NCBI GenBank assembly: GCA_910585355.1 | Contig: CAJUDN010000068.1 | Coordinates: 1-13,535 of the forward strand | Origin: an uncultured Lachnospiraceae bacterium | GTDB lineage: Bacteria; Bacillota_A; Clostridia; Lachnospirales; Lachnospiraceae | DNA: 13,535 nucleotides | Direction: 5' to 3' | Shown: positions 1 to 5,903 of the stretch, piece by piece | Layout of the letters: the number at the start of each line of letters is the position of its first letter | How positions within the stretch are numbered: position 1 is the stretch's first letter | Notes under the pieces: model-generated | Told to the model about the DNA's origin: nothing | The model's input: only the letters and a program-made list of their open reading frames with translations | Database searches by the model: none | Program-made: the position numbers and the translations under genes

Positions 1-23
1 GATTTGGTTAAAATAACCAAATC
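1..23. terminator. Perfect 10-bp hairpin at the window edge
   Basis: GATTTGGTTA and TAACCAAATC form a perfect 10-bp stem around an AAA loop. No U-tract follows on the plus strand, so a terminator role for a gene left of the window is only a guess. It may instead belong to the repeats that follow. Confidence 0.3.
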
Positions 24-29
24 CAAATA

Positions 30-120
30 ATTTTCAGACACACTCTAGAGCGTGTTTGAAAATTGCTTTCCCACAAACTGTGCCGTACAGATGATGGAAG
101 TGAATTTTCAAATACGCTCT
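30..120. repeat. Nested small inverted-repeat element (MITE-like)
   Basis: Three related copies of one terminal sequence lie close together. At 47-64 the sequence is AGAGCGTGTTTGAAAATT. Its inverse, with one mismatch, is at 103-120. Another diverged inverse copy at 30-45 forms a palindrome with the first, centred on TCTAGA. The 46-120 unit is therefore a roughly 75-bp element with about 18-bp terminal inverted repeats. The 30-45 copy looks like the leftover end of a second unit. There is no coding capacity. A non-autonomous mobile element is inferred from structure only. Confidence 0.55.
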
Positions 121-125
121 GGTAT

Positions 126-288
126 TAGTGTACTGACACATTTACATTTCGCCAAATGACTTGTCTGAATTTCCATCTGCTGCGTTGTTGTCGGTCAACG
201 ATGCCACCGCATCGCCTCCCTCCTCCGCCTTGCAGACTGAAAATTCATTCTGCGTCATTTGACTGAAAGTAAGTGTGTCAGTACACTA
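126..288. mobile_element. 163-bp inverted-repeat element, MITE-like
   Basis: The ends TAGTGTACTGACACA and TGTGTCAGTACACTA are perfect inverse copies, and the match extends inward with few mismatches. Examples are CCAAATGAC against GTCATTTGAC, and GAATTTCCATCTGC against the inverse of GCAGACTGAAAATTC. The whole 163 bp could fold as one long imperfect stem. Both ends carry TA, which fits but does not prove a TA target duplication. It encodes nothing, so it would be non-autonomous. The right end contains the likely promoter of the downstream efflux gene. Confidence 0.6.
259..287 (+). promoter_or_regulatory. Promoter for the leader ORF and MFS gene, inside the inverted-repeat element
   Basis: TTGACT at 259-264 (5 of 6 to the -35 consensus) is followed after exactly 17 bp by TACACT at 282-287 (4 of 6 to the -10). 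Transcription would start near 294, giving a leader of about 150 nt before the MFS start codon. Both boxes lie within the right arm of the inverted-repeat element. Promoter activity is inferred from consensus match and spacing. Confidence 0.5.
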
Positions 289-319
289 GAAGAAAAGCAA
301 GAAAAAGGAGGAACAGCGG

Positions 320-358
320 ATGTTAATGATTGCAGGCGCTCCATGCAGGGTCTTATAG
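320..358 (+). CDS. 12-codon leader peptide upstream of the efflux gene
   Basis: A 12-codon ORF (MLMIAGAPCRVL) starts at ATG 320 and ends with TAG at 356-358. The ribosome site AAGGAGGA (305-312) sits 7 nt before the ATG and is the best such site in this part of the window, which is striking for so short an ORF. Its last codons overlap the left arm of a hairpin. The bases from its stop codon onward form the left arm of a competing hairpin. In antibiotic-resistance genes of the erm, cat and mef types, such peptides are where a drug-stalled ribosome switches RNA structure. That role is inferred here. The peptide matches no stalling motif I can name. Confidence 0.5.
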   Translation: MLMIAGAPCRVL

Positions 359-445
359 GGACGAACCTACATGGAGAACCAGGATGTTTCGTCCTGAAGG
401 ACTTTGCACTTTTATGAAAGAAAGAAAAAAGGAGCAAAGTCAAAA
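339..445 (+). promoter_or_regulatory. Candidate translational attenuator of the MFS gene
   Basis: Several stems compete in this leader. CTCCATG (339-345) pairs with CATGGAG (370-376). GGACGAA (359-365) pairs with TTCGTCC (388-394), crossing the first. GTCC (391-394) can instead pair with GGAC (399-402). GACTTTGC (400-407) pairs perfectly over 8 bp with GCAAAGTC (434-441). That last stem abuts the ribosome site AAGGAG (429-434) and ends 3 nt before the MFS ATG, so it should hinder initiation. A ribosome stalled at the end of the leader ORF would mask 359-365, free 388-394 to pair with 399-402, and weaken the sequestering stem. The pairings are seen directly; the switch is inference, and the 4-bp pairing is its weakest step. 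Confidence 0.45.
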
Positions 446-1740
446 TGAAAGTATTTTATAATTTTATCAAAGAAATTCGGAATTTCGGAGTTTTATGGCT
501 GACTCAGGCATTTTCTTCCCTGGGAAGTTCCATGACAAATTTTGCACTGATTCTCTGGACATATGAGGAGCGCGGCTCGGCTTTGACCACGGCCCTTCTT
601 TCCGTATGCACCTATGCGCCCTATGTGGTGATGAGTATTTTTGCCGGCGCCATCAGTGACCGCTGGAGCAAAAAGACGGTTATGCTGGTTTGTGACAGCT
701 TTGCGGCGGCCTGCACCGTGGGCGTATGGTTCCTTTTCATCACCGGGCGGTTAAAAATCTGGCATCTCTATGGCCTGAATGCCTTAAATGGACTTATGAA
801 CACCATTCAGCAGCCGGCATCTGATGTGACCATTACCATGGTGACTCCCAAAAAATATTACCAGCTGGCCAGCGGGATGCGTTCTTTTTCCAATTCTCTG
901 GTGAGTATTTTAACTCCGGTCCTTGCGGCCGCCATGTATTCCCTGATGGGGCTTCACGCGGTGATACTCTTTGACTTATTTACATTTTTCACAGCGTTTC
1001 TCTCTCTTTTATTTATCATTGAGATTCCGGAAGCCCCCGAAAAAGCAAAGAAAGCAGAGACCATTTTACAGTCCGTTGGAGAAGTGCTAAAGTATCTGAA
1101 GGAAAACCGCGGCATTCTGGATATGATACTTTGTATGGCATGCATTAATCTGATTGCGTCTACATATGAAGCGGCCCTTCCTCCCATGCTGCTATCACGG
1201 GCCCAGGGGGGAAAGCTCGCCCTGGGGCTCGTCAATGGGACAGTGGGAATTGCCACGCTTTGCGGAAGTGTGATCGCCTCCCTGTGCCCGGCGCCCAAAA
1301 GCCGGGTCCGGGTATTTTTTAACGCTCTGTTTTTGTCCATGAGCACAGAAAATTTTCTTCTGGCTTTTGGGCGGACGATTCCGGTCTGGTGCCTGGGCGC
1401 AGCCCTGGGATGGATTGCCATTCCCATCATGCAGGCCAACATGGATGTTCTGATGAGGAATCATATTCCTGTGATGATGCAGGGACGTGTATATTCCGCC
1501 CGTAATACGCTTCAGTTTTTTACCATTCCCGTGGGATATTTTCTGGGCGGATGGCTGGTGGATTATGTGTTTGAGCCCTTCATGGCGGCTCAGAGGCCTC
1601 AAAGTCTGCTCCTCTTCCTTTTCGGGGAGGGGAAGGGCTCGGGCGCTGCTCTTTTGTTTTTTGTCATCGCCATACCAGGGATTCTGGTATGCCTGATTTT
1701 CAGCCGGGACCGGAATATCTGGAATCTGGAGCAGAAATAA
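445..1740 (+). CDS. MFS efflux transporter, macrolide-efflux-like
   Basis: This 431-residue polytopic membrane protein has the length and hydrophobic pattern of a 12-helix major facilitator. A motif-A-like loop, GAISDRWSKK, lies at about residues 68-77 between helices 2 and 3, where MFS drug-proton antiporters carry it. A charged stretch at about 195-225 (PEAPEKAKKAE and after) fits the central cytoplasmic loop between the six-helix halves. The overall look is that of the MefA-like MFS group, which exports macrolides and other drugs by proton antiport, but I cannot fix the substrate. The ATG at 445 follows AAGGAG by 10 nt. The upstream leader ORF and hairpins suggest translation inducible by a ribosome-targeting compound, which supports a resistance role. 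It converges with the next gene with only 5 bp between stops and no terminator between them. Confidence 0.8.
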   Translation: MKVFYNFIKEIRNFGVLWLTQAFSSLGSSMTNFALILWTYEERGSALTTALLSVCTYAPYVVMSIFAGAISDRWSKKTVMLVCDSFAAACTVGVWFLFITGRLKIWHLYGLNALNGLMNTIQQPASDVTITMVTPKKYYQLASGMRSFSNSLVSILTPVLAAAMYSLMGLHAVILFDLFTFFTAFLSLLFIIEIPEAPEKAKKAETILQSVGEVLKYLKENRGILDMILCMACINLIASTYEAALPPMLLSRAQGGKLALGLVNGTVGIATLCGSVIASLCPAPKSRVRVFFNALFLSMSTENFLLAFGRTIPVWCLGAALGWIAIPIMQANMDVLMRNHIPVMMQGRVYSARNTLQFFTIPVGYFLGGWLVDYVFEPFMAAQRPQSLLLFLFGEGKGSGAALLFFVIAIPGILVCLIFSRDRNIWNLEQK

Positions 1741-1745
1741 AAGGG

Positions 1746-2426
1746 CTATAAATCTTCAATCAGCCGCATGCCGGCGGTTTCCGTAACCGGGAGGGAGAAA
1801 ACGATGGAACGGGCCTTGCTTTCGATTCCGGCCTTTTCCATGATGGCCTTCATGATGGCGTTTTTATTTTCTTTTCTCGTGACCATGAAAATCATTTCTT
1901 TTTCTGTGGCAATCGAGACACCAAGGAATTTTTCTGCCTTCTCGGCTCCGGTTCCCTTGGCGTGGATTACGGTGCCGCCGGAAGCGCTGGCTTCTCTGGC
2001 GGCATCCATAATCATTTCTGTATATCCCTGGTTTGCAATCACTACAAGGAGTTCATACTTTGTATCCTTCAATGTGCTTTCCTCTCCTTTTTTAAATTCA
2101 CGGCCCTCTGTGAGGAACTGAAGCTGCTTCTTTCCCCCAATACTGCTTAAGGGGACGATAAAGGCAATTCCACTGCCGGGAATGTCAATTTTTATCTGCT
2201 TTTGCAGTCCTGTCTTAACATTTTCCCATTCGGCATCTGTAACAAATGCGAAGAGAATGGCCTTTTCCGCCGCTTCCAGACCGAAAGCGTCCAGGACCTC
2301 GGAGGCGGCAGTTCCCTGACCGAAGGTAAGGAAGGTCACGGTAATCCCGTATTCCTTATAAAAAGCCAGGAACCTGCGGACCTGATTCCGGTCGCTGATG
2401 GTGGCCATCATATATAATTCATTCAT
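1746..2426 (-). CDS. Tandem P-II-like signalling protein
   Basis: The 226-residue soluble protein appears to hold two ferredoxin-like (beta-alpha-beta) domains of the P-II type, about residues 1-108 and 122-220. Classical P-II proteins have one domain of about 110 residues and form trimers that bind ATP, ADP and 2-oxoglutarate. The second half is the better match, with GGTVIHAKGTG at 150-160 resembling the family's G-A-T-V-x-R-A-R-G strand, then a helix and a final strand. The T-loop tyrosine used for uridylylation in GlnB is not evident. The ATG at 2426 follows AGGTT, and the gene lies 14 bp downstream of the DUF1538 membrane gene in the same operon. By analogy with GlnK and AmtB, it may gate or sense that transporter. 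P-II-like fold assignment is fairly sure; ligand and partner are inferred. Confidence 0.7.
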   Translation of the reverse strand: MNELYMMATISDRNQVRRFLAFYKEYGITVTFLTFGQGTAASEVLDAFGLEAAEKAILFAFVTDAEWENVKTGLQKQIKIDIPGSGIAFIVPLSSIGGKKQLQFLTEGREFKKGEESTLKDTKYELLVVIANQGYTEMIMDAAREASASGGTVIHAKGTGAEKAEKFLGVSIATEKEMIFMVTRKENKNAIMKAIMEKAGIESKARSIVFSLPVTETAGMRLIEDL

Positions 2427-2440
2427 AGAAACCTCACAAT

Positions 2441-3976
2441 CTATAATTCAATAATGGCATTGTCCTCCAGAAGATCAAAGGACAGGGCAGGGCTTCCCAC
2501 GCCCATAGCTTTTTTTCTGCGCTGTTCGGCTATTTTGGATGCCAGCCCCATGACCTGGATGGTAATAAGAGGGGTCATAGCTACCATGGCCACCACGCCG
2601 AACGCATCCGTTATGATATTTCCGCCCACCGAGAGACAGGCCCCCTGTGCCAGCGGCAAAAGAAAAGCGGCCGTCATGGGACCGGATGCCACGCCGCCGG
2701 AGTCGAAGGCAATGGCAGTATAAAGTTTCGGTACAAAGAAAGAAATGGATAACGCCACCGCATAGCCCGGTATCAGGAACCAGAGAATGGAAATTCCTGT
2801 CAGGACACGGACAATGGAAAGTCCCAGAGAGATGGCTACGCCGATGGAGAGCCCCGTTCCCATGGCTTTGGCGGAGATGGCGCCGTCGGTGATTTCTTCC
2901 ACCTGTTTATTGAGCACGTATACAGCAGGTTCGGCTTTTACGATAAAGTAGCCGATCACCATGGCGATGGGAATTAAAATTTCCGGATGGCTCTGTCCGG
3001 CAAGCACCTGGCCCAGATAGTTTCCGGCCGGCATGAAACCCACATTGGCTCCGGTTAAAAACAGCACCAGTCCCACGTATGTATAGGCCAGCCCCACCAG
3101 TATCTTAATCATTTTCCGTTTTGAGAGCTTCAGCATAACAACCTGAAATACCATAAAGAACAGGAATATGGGCATCAGGGAGATGGAGATTTCTTTCATG
3201 TACGTAGGAATCTCCAGGGAAAAAAGCATCCAGAGCTGTCTGGAGTTTTCCACTTCAAAAGCCGCGGGGGCCGTATATACGGCATCCTGAGGGTTATAGA
3301 TCATTCCCAGGATCATCACGGCCAGAATCGGACCCACAGAGCATAACGCCACCAGACCAAAACTGTCGTCAGCCGCGTGGCGGTCGCTTCGGATCGCGGA
3401 AATACCGACGCCGAGAGCCATAATAAAAGGAACCGTCATTGGGCCGGTGGTGACGCCGCCGGAGTCAAAGGCAATGCTTAAGAAGTCTTTGGGAACAAAA
3501 ATTGCCAGAGCAAATGCCAGCAGATAAAATACAACCAGCAGGGGAGGAAGGGGAATGGAAAACAGCATACGCAAAAGAGCGAGGACCAGAAACACTCCCA
3601 CGCCAAAGGCCACAGATAAAATCAGGATCATATTGGGGACTGCCGGAACCTGACCTGCCAGAACCTGCAAATCCGGCTCGGAAATGGTGACAATGAACCC
3701 CAGCAAAAAGGCAATGAAAATGATCATCGCCAGATTTTTGCTTTTTGTAAGACAGGAGCCGACCCGCTCGCCCATGGGAGTCATGGACATTTCCGCTCCC
3801 AGTGTAAAAAACATCATCCCCACCAGAATCATCACGGCTCCCATAAGAAAGCACAGAAGAATACTGGAAGAGATTGGCGCAATGGTAAAGCAAAGCATCA
3901 GTACAATGCAGATAATGGGAAGCACTGCCTGGAGCGCCTCCTGCCATTTCTCTTTTAGTTTTTTTCTGATTCCCAA
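2441..3976 (-). CDS. DUF1538 family membrane protein, internally duplicated
   Basis: The 511-residue integral membrane protein is built of two homologous halves offset by about 250 residues. Marker pairs are AFDSGGVTTGPMT (169-181) with AFDSGGVASGPMT (423-435), a Glu-Pro after a helix at 100-101 and 349-350, and DSFGLVAL (204-211) with DAFGVVAM (457-464). This is the two-repeat architecture of the DUF1538 family, thought to be transporters but of unknown substrate. The duplicated DSGG...GPMT signature within membrane segments suggests two re-entrant or substrate-binding elements. The start is TTG at 3976 (reading into GGA ATC AGA) with AAGGAAG 11 nt upstream; no better in-frame start is visible. 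It is first in an operon with the P-II-like gene and has a structured leader of about 190 nt. Confidence 0.8.
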   Translation of the reverse strand: MGIRKKLKEKWQEALQAVLPIICIVLMLCFTIAPISSSILLCFLMGAVMILVGMMFFTLGAEMSMTPMGERVGSCLTKSKNLAMIIFIAFLLGFIVTISEPDLQVLAGQVPAVPNMILILSVAFGVGVFLVLALLRMLFSIPLPPLLVVFYLLAFALAIFVPKDFLSIAFDSGGVTTGPMTVPFIMALGVGISAIRSDRHAADDSFGLVALCSVGPILAVMILGMIYNPQDAVYTAPAAFEVENSRQLWMLFSLEIPTYMKEISISLMPIFLFFMVFQVVMLKLSKRKMIKILVGLAYTYVGLVLFLTGANVGFMPAGNYLGQVLAGQSHPEILIPIAMVIGYFIVKAEPAVYVLNKQVEEITDGAISAKAMGTGLSIGVAISLGLSIVRVLTGISILWFLIPGYAVALSISFFVPKLYTAIAFDSGGVASGPMTAAFLLPLAQGACLSVGGNIITDAFGVVAMVAMTPLITIQVMGLASKIAEQRRKKAMGVGSPALSFDLLEDNAIIEL

Positions 3977-4165
3977 ATCGCTATCAACTTCCTTTCATGA
4001 AACACGTATTACCATGTTACAGTTCGCGGGGCATAGAAAACCGGACGAAAATAGACGTCAGGCTCGATTGTATGGATTTTCGTCCGGTTATTGGCATCGG
4101 GAGGATGCCTGATGCTTTTTGTCCGCCTTAAGCAGACAAGAGGATGCTCCCCCACGAATCGTAAT
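3977..4165 (-). ncRNA. Structured 5' leader of the DUF1538 operon, riboswitch-like
   Basis: Read on the minus strand, the predicted transcript starts near 4165 and shows several elements in order. First comes a GGGGGAG run (4153-4147). Next is an 8-bp hairpin TTGTCTGC/GCGGACAA (4139-4132 with 4126-4119, one G-U pair). Then comes hairpin GGCATC/GATGCC (4109-4104 with 4098-4093), whose five-base loop CTCCC can pair with the first run to form a pseudoknot. A terminator-like 14-bp stem follows at 4089-4039. GCATC occurs three times (4147-4143, 4115-4111, 4108-4104), each able to pair with GATGC, so alternative folds are possible. It matches no riboswitch class that I recognise. Structure is seen; ligand control is inference. 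Confidence 0.4.
4039..4089 (-). terminator. 14-bp hairpin in the DUF1538 leader, possible attenuator
   Basis: AACCGGACGAAAAT (4039-4052) and ATTTTCGTCCGGTT (4076-4089) form a perfect 14-bp stem around a 23-nt loop. In the minus-strand transcript it is followed by UUCUAUG, so the U-tract is short and termination would be partial at best. It lies about 60 nt before the TTG start and could be a conditional terminator or an RNA-stability element. Confidence 0.45.
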
Positions 4166-4171
4166 AGTATC

Positions 4172-4200
4172 ATTATAAAGGGAGCGGAGGGGATTTGCAA
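4172..4200 (-). promoter_or_regulatory. Sigma-A promoter of the DUF1538/P-II operon
   Basis: On the minus strand, TTGCAA (4200-4195) and a perfect TATAAT (4177-4172) are separated by exactly 17 bp. Start of transcription is expected near 4165. Confidence 0.75.
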
Positions 4201-4418
4201 GGAAAAGAGTGTTAAGAAAGTGAGAAGAAAAGGTTACGGTTTACTCTCTGGTCAATCACCCTGCTGACTGACCGGAAGCCAGTATCATAATGGGGCCAAA
4301 ACATATGCCCCATTGCCGCAGGCAATCTCAAATGGACATATGCAGTTACGTTCACAGGGACTTGATGACGTGGTTGTTCGGGCTGTCGTTGCCGACATAA
4401 TCTCCGTTAATAAAAAAC
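4201..4418. other. Intergenic region between divergent operons
   Basis: No intact gene is visible. The stretch contains a 7-bp hairpin ATGGGGC/GCCCCAT (4290-4296 with 4307-4313), a small palindrome ATTGCCGCAGGCAAT (4312-4326) and most of the short gene remnant described separately. Nothing else here is recognisable. Confidence 0.5.
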
Positions 4419-4426
4419 TTGCATAT
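4352..4426 (-). pseudogene. C-terminal remnant of an unidentified gene
   Basis: On the minus strand a frame of 24 sense codons runs to TGA at 4354-4352, closed upstream by TAA at 4429-4427, with no start or ribosome site. Its translation ends in INGDYVGNDSPNNHVIKSL. The codons (GGC AAC GAC AGC CCG AAC AAC CAC GTC) are GC-rich and gene-like compared with the AT-rich operon next to it. I do not recognise the family. It may be the tail of a gene replaced by the incoming DeoR operon, whose -35 box overlaps it. Being so short, it could also be chance. Confidence 0.3.
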
Positions 4427-4447
4427 TTAGAAGCAAACAAGTATAAT
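4419..4447 (+). promoter_or_regulatory. Sigma-A promoter of the DeoR-kinase-PHP operon
   Basis: TTGCAT (4419-4424) and a perfect TATAAT (4442-4447) are separated by exactly 17 bp, giving a start near 4454 and a short AT-rich leader of about 55 nt. No clear inverted repeat marks a DeoR operator next to it. Confidence 0.75.
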
Positions 4448-4508
4448 AAAATATAAATAAGTTAAAACAATTATAAATAATTAAAAACACGAAGCAGAGG
4501 TATTTATC

Positions 4509-5291
4509 ATGTTTATGGAGGAACGGCAGAAAGATATTATTCGCAGAATAAACCAAACAGGACGAATCCTGGTGTCAGAAATTCAGGAATGCTATCAAAT
4601 TTCGGCGGATTGTGCAAGGCGGGACTTAAGGATATTGGAGGGGAAAGGATTGCTACAGAGAACACATGGCGGCGCCATCGCAGTTAATCCAAAAGAAATT
4701 TATCCCGCACCGACATATAACCCAGTCGATATAAAAGAAGTCCGGACGGATTCTCTGGCAGTTGCCAAAAAAGCAATTGAATATATCCAAAACAAGGATG
4801 TCATTTATATTACCACATCTCTGGTCGGATATTATATGGCTGAAAATCTGCCGGAAGATATAAGTATTACAGTATTAACAAATTCCGTTACCATTGCAGA
4901 AGTATTGCGGAAAAAAATGAATCTGTCTGTTATATTACTGGGCGGTGTAATGTCCCATCGTGGTCACTGCCATGATTTTTATACCATTCAAATGGTAAAA
5001 AATATCCGAATGGATAAGGCATTTTTATCGCACACGGCATTATCTTTGGATTTTGGAGCTTCCATTCATGATCCTGCCGGTGTGGAATTTGGACAAGCTG
5101 TTATGAAGAACAGCGGAATGAATATTGGGTTATATCCCTCTAAAAAGATAGGAAAAAATTCCATTCATTCTGTATGCCAGCTAAAAGATTATGATTTACT
5201 GATTACGGATGATCATGTATCTGAGGATTTCCTGCTGCAGGTAAGGGAACTTGGAGTGGATATAGAAACCGTTAATTGGAAAGGAGTATAA
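4509..5291 (+). CDS. DeoR-family transcriptional regulator, divergent effector domain
   Basis: The 260-residue protein starts with the DeoR-type winged helix (about residues 5-60). The recognition region ISADCARRDLRILEGKGLLQ and the following RTHGGA wing are typical of the family. The effector domain (about 75-250) has the family's layout, including LLGGV near 144 and LLITDD near 230. It departs from the usual sugar-phosphate site, however. The D-S-G-T-T loop is replaced by ITTSLVG (101-107), and the A-D-S-S-K-F-G segment reads YPSKKIG (209-215). Family members usually repress carbohydrate or nucleoside genes until a phosphorylated sugar binds; here a different ligand is likely. AGAGG lies 8 nt before the ATG. 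It is the first gene of an operon with a kinase gene 2 bp downstream and probably autoregulates it. Confidence 0.85.
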   Translation: MFMEERQKDIIRRINQTGRILVSEIQECYQISADCARRDLRILEGKGLLQRTHGGAIAVNPKEIYPAPTYNPVDIKEVRTDSLAVAKKAIEYIQNKDVIYITTSLVGYYMAENLPEDISITVLTNSVTIAEVLRKKMNLSVILLGGVMSHRGHCHDFYTIQMVKNIRMDKAFLSHTALSLDFGASIHDPAGVEFGQAVMKNSGMNIGLYPSKKIGKNSIHSVCQLKDYDLLITDDHVSEDFLLQVRELGVDIETVNWKGV

Positions 5292-5293
5292 AA

Positions 5294-5887
5294 ATGTATT
5301 GTATATTGGTGACCGGTATTCCGGCAGCAGGAAAAAGCACTATGGCAGAGGCCATATCAGAGAGGATGAAGCTTCCTGTTATTTCAAAAGATACCATCAA
5401 AGAATTGCTGTTTGACAATGTTGGTTTTCAGTCAAGAGCCGAAAAAGTAAATCTTGGAATTGCCAGTATGGAAATTATGTATTATGCCGCAGGTCAGCTT
5501 ATGAAAGCGGGACACCCTTTTATCTTAGAGAATAATTTTGAATATTCGTCAGAATACGGGATAAAAAGTCTGATAAAAAAATATGAATATTCTGCATTGA
5601 CCATTACTTTAACAGGTGATTATAATGTGATTTACCAGCGTTTTTTGGAACGGGAAAGCAGTCCTGACAGGCACAGAGGGCACGTTGTGAATGACTGTTA
5701 TCCGGAAAAGGTAGGGGATAGCCTGAAAACTTTAAAAGCAAAAGTGATTTCTTATGAAAACTTTGTTCGCGGAATAGAACAAAGAGGATTTGATGCTTTT
5801 TGCGTTGATGGCGGACAAATTAAAATAGACACAACAGATTTCTCAAAAATTAATATGGAAGAGTTATTTTCACGGATTAGGGCGTGA
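5294..5887 (+). CDS. Small P-loop kinase (AAA_33 / zeta-toxin-like fold)
   Basis: This 197-residue protein opens with a Walker A motif, GIPAAGKST (residues 8-16), directly after the first strand. The line LPVISKDTIKELLFD provides the strand and Asp seen after the P-loop in small-molecule and polynucleotide kinases. A lid-like RESSPDRHRGH segment lies near 120-130. This pattern fits the AAA_33 group, which holds zeta-toxin-like, chloramphenicol-phosphotransferase-like and polynucleotide-kinase-like enzymes. The ATG at 5294 is preferred because AAAGGAG (5280-5286) sits 7 nt upstream; an in-frame TTG at 5276 is possible but would overlap the regulator. It lies 2 bp after the DeoR stop and 16 bp before the PHP gene, implying translational coupling. 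Phosphate transfer to a small molecule is likely; the substrate is unknown. Confidence 0.75.
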   Translation: MYCILVTGIPAAGKSTMAEAISERMKLPVISKDTIKELLFDNVGFQSRAEKVNLGIASMEIMYYAAGQLMKAGHPFILENNFEYSSEYGIKSLIKKYEYSALTITLTGDYNVIYQRFLERESSPDRHRGHVVNDCYPEKVGDSLKTLKAKVISYENFVRGIEQRGFDAFCVDGGQIKIDTTDFSKINMEELFSRIRA

Positions 5888-5903
5888 AAGGAGGAAATTC
5901 TGC

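Noticed and set aside
954..1602. Long minus-strand frames inside the MFS gene
   Set aside because: They are antisense shadows of a convincing membrane-protein frame and have no ribosome sites or recognisable products.
445..1740. Naming the transporter mef
   Set aside because: Only general resemblance to macrolide-efflux MFS proteins can be judged by eye, and the substrate is not determined by any visible motif.
5276..5293. TTG start for the kinase, six codons upstream
   Set aside because: It overlaps the ribosome site that serves the ATG at 5294 and has no site of its own.
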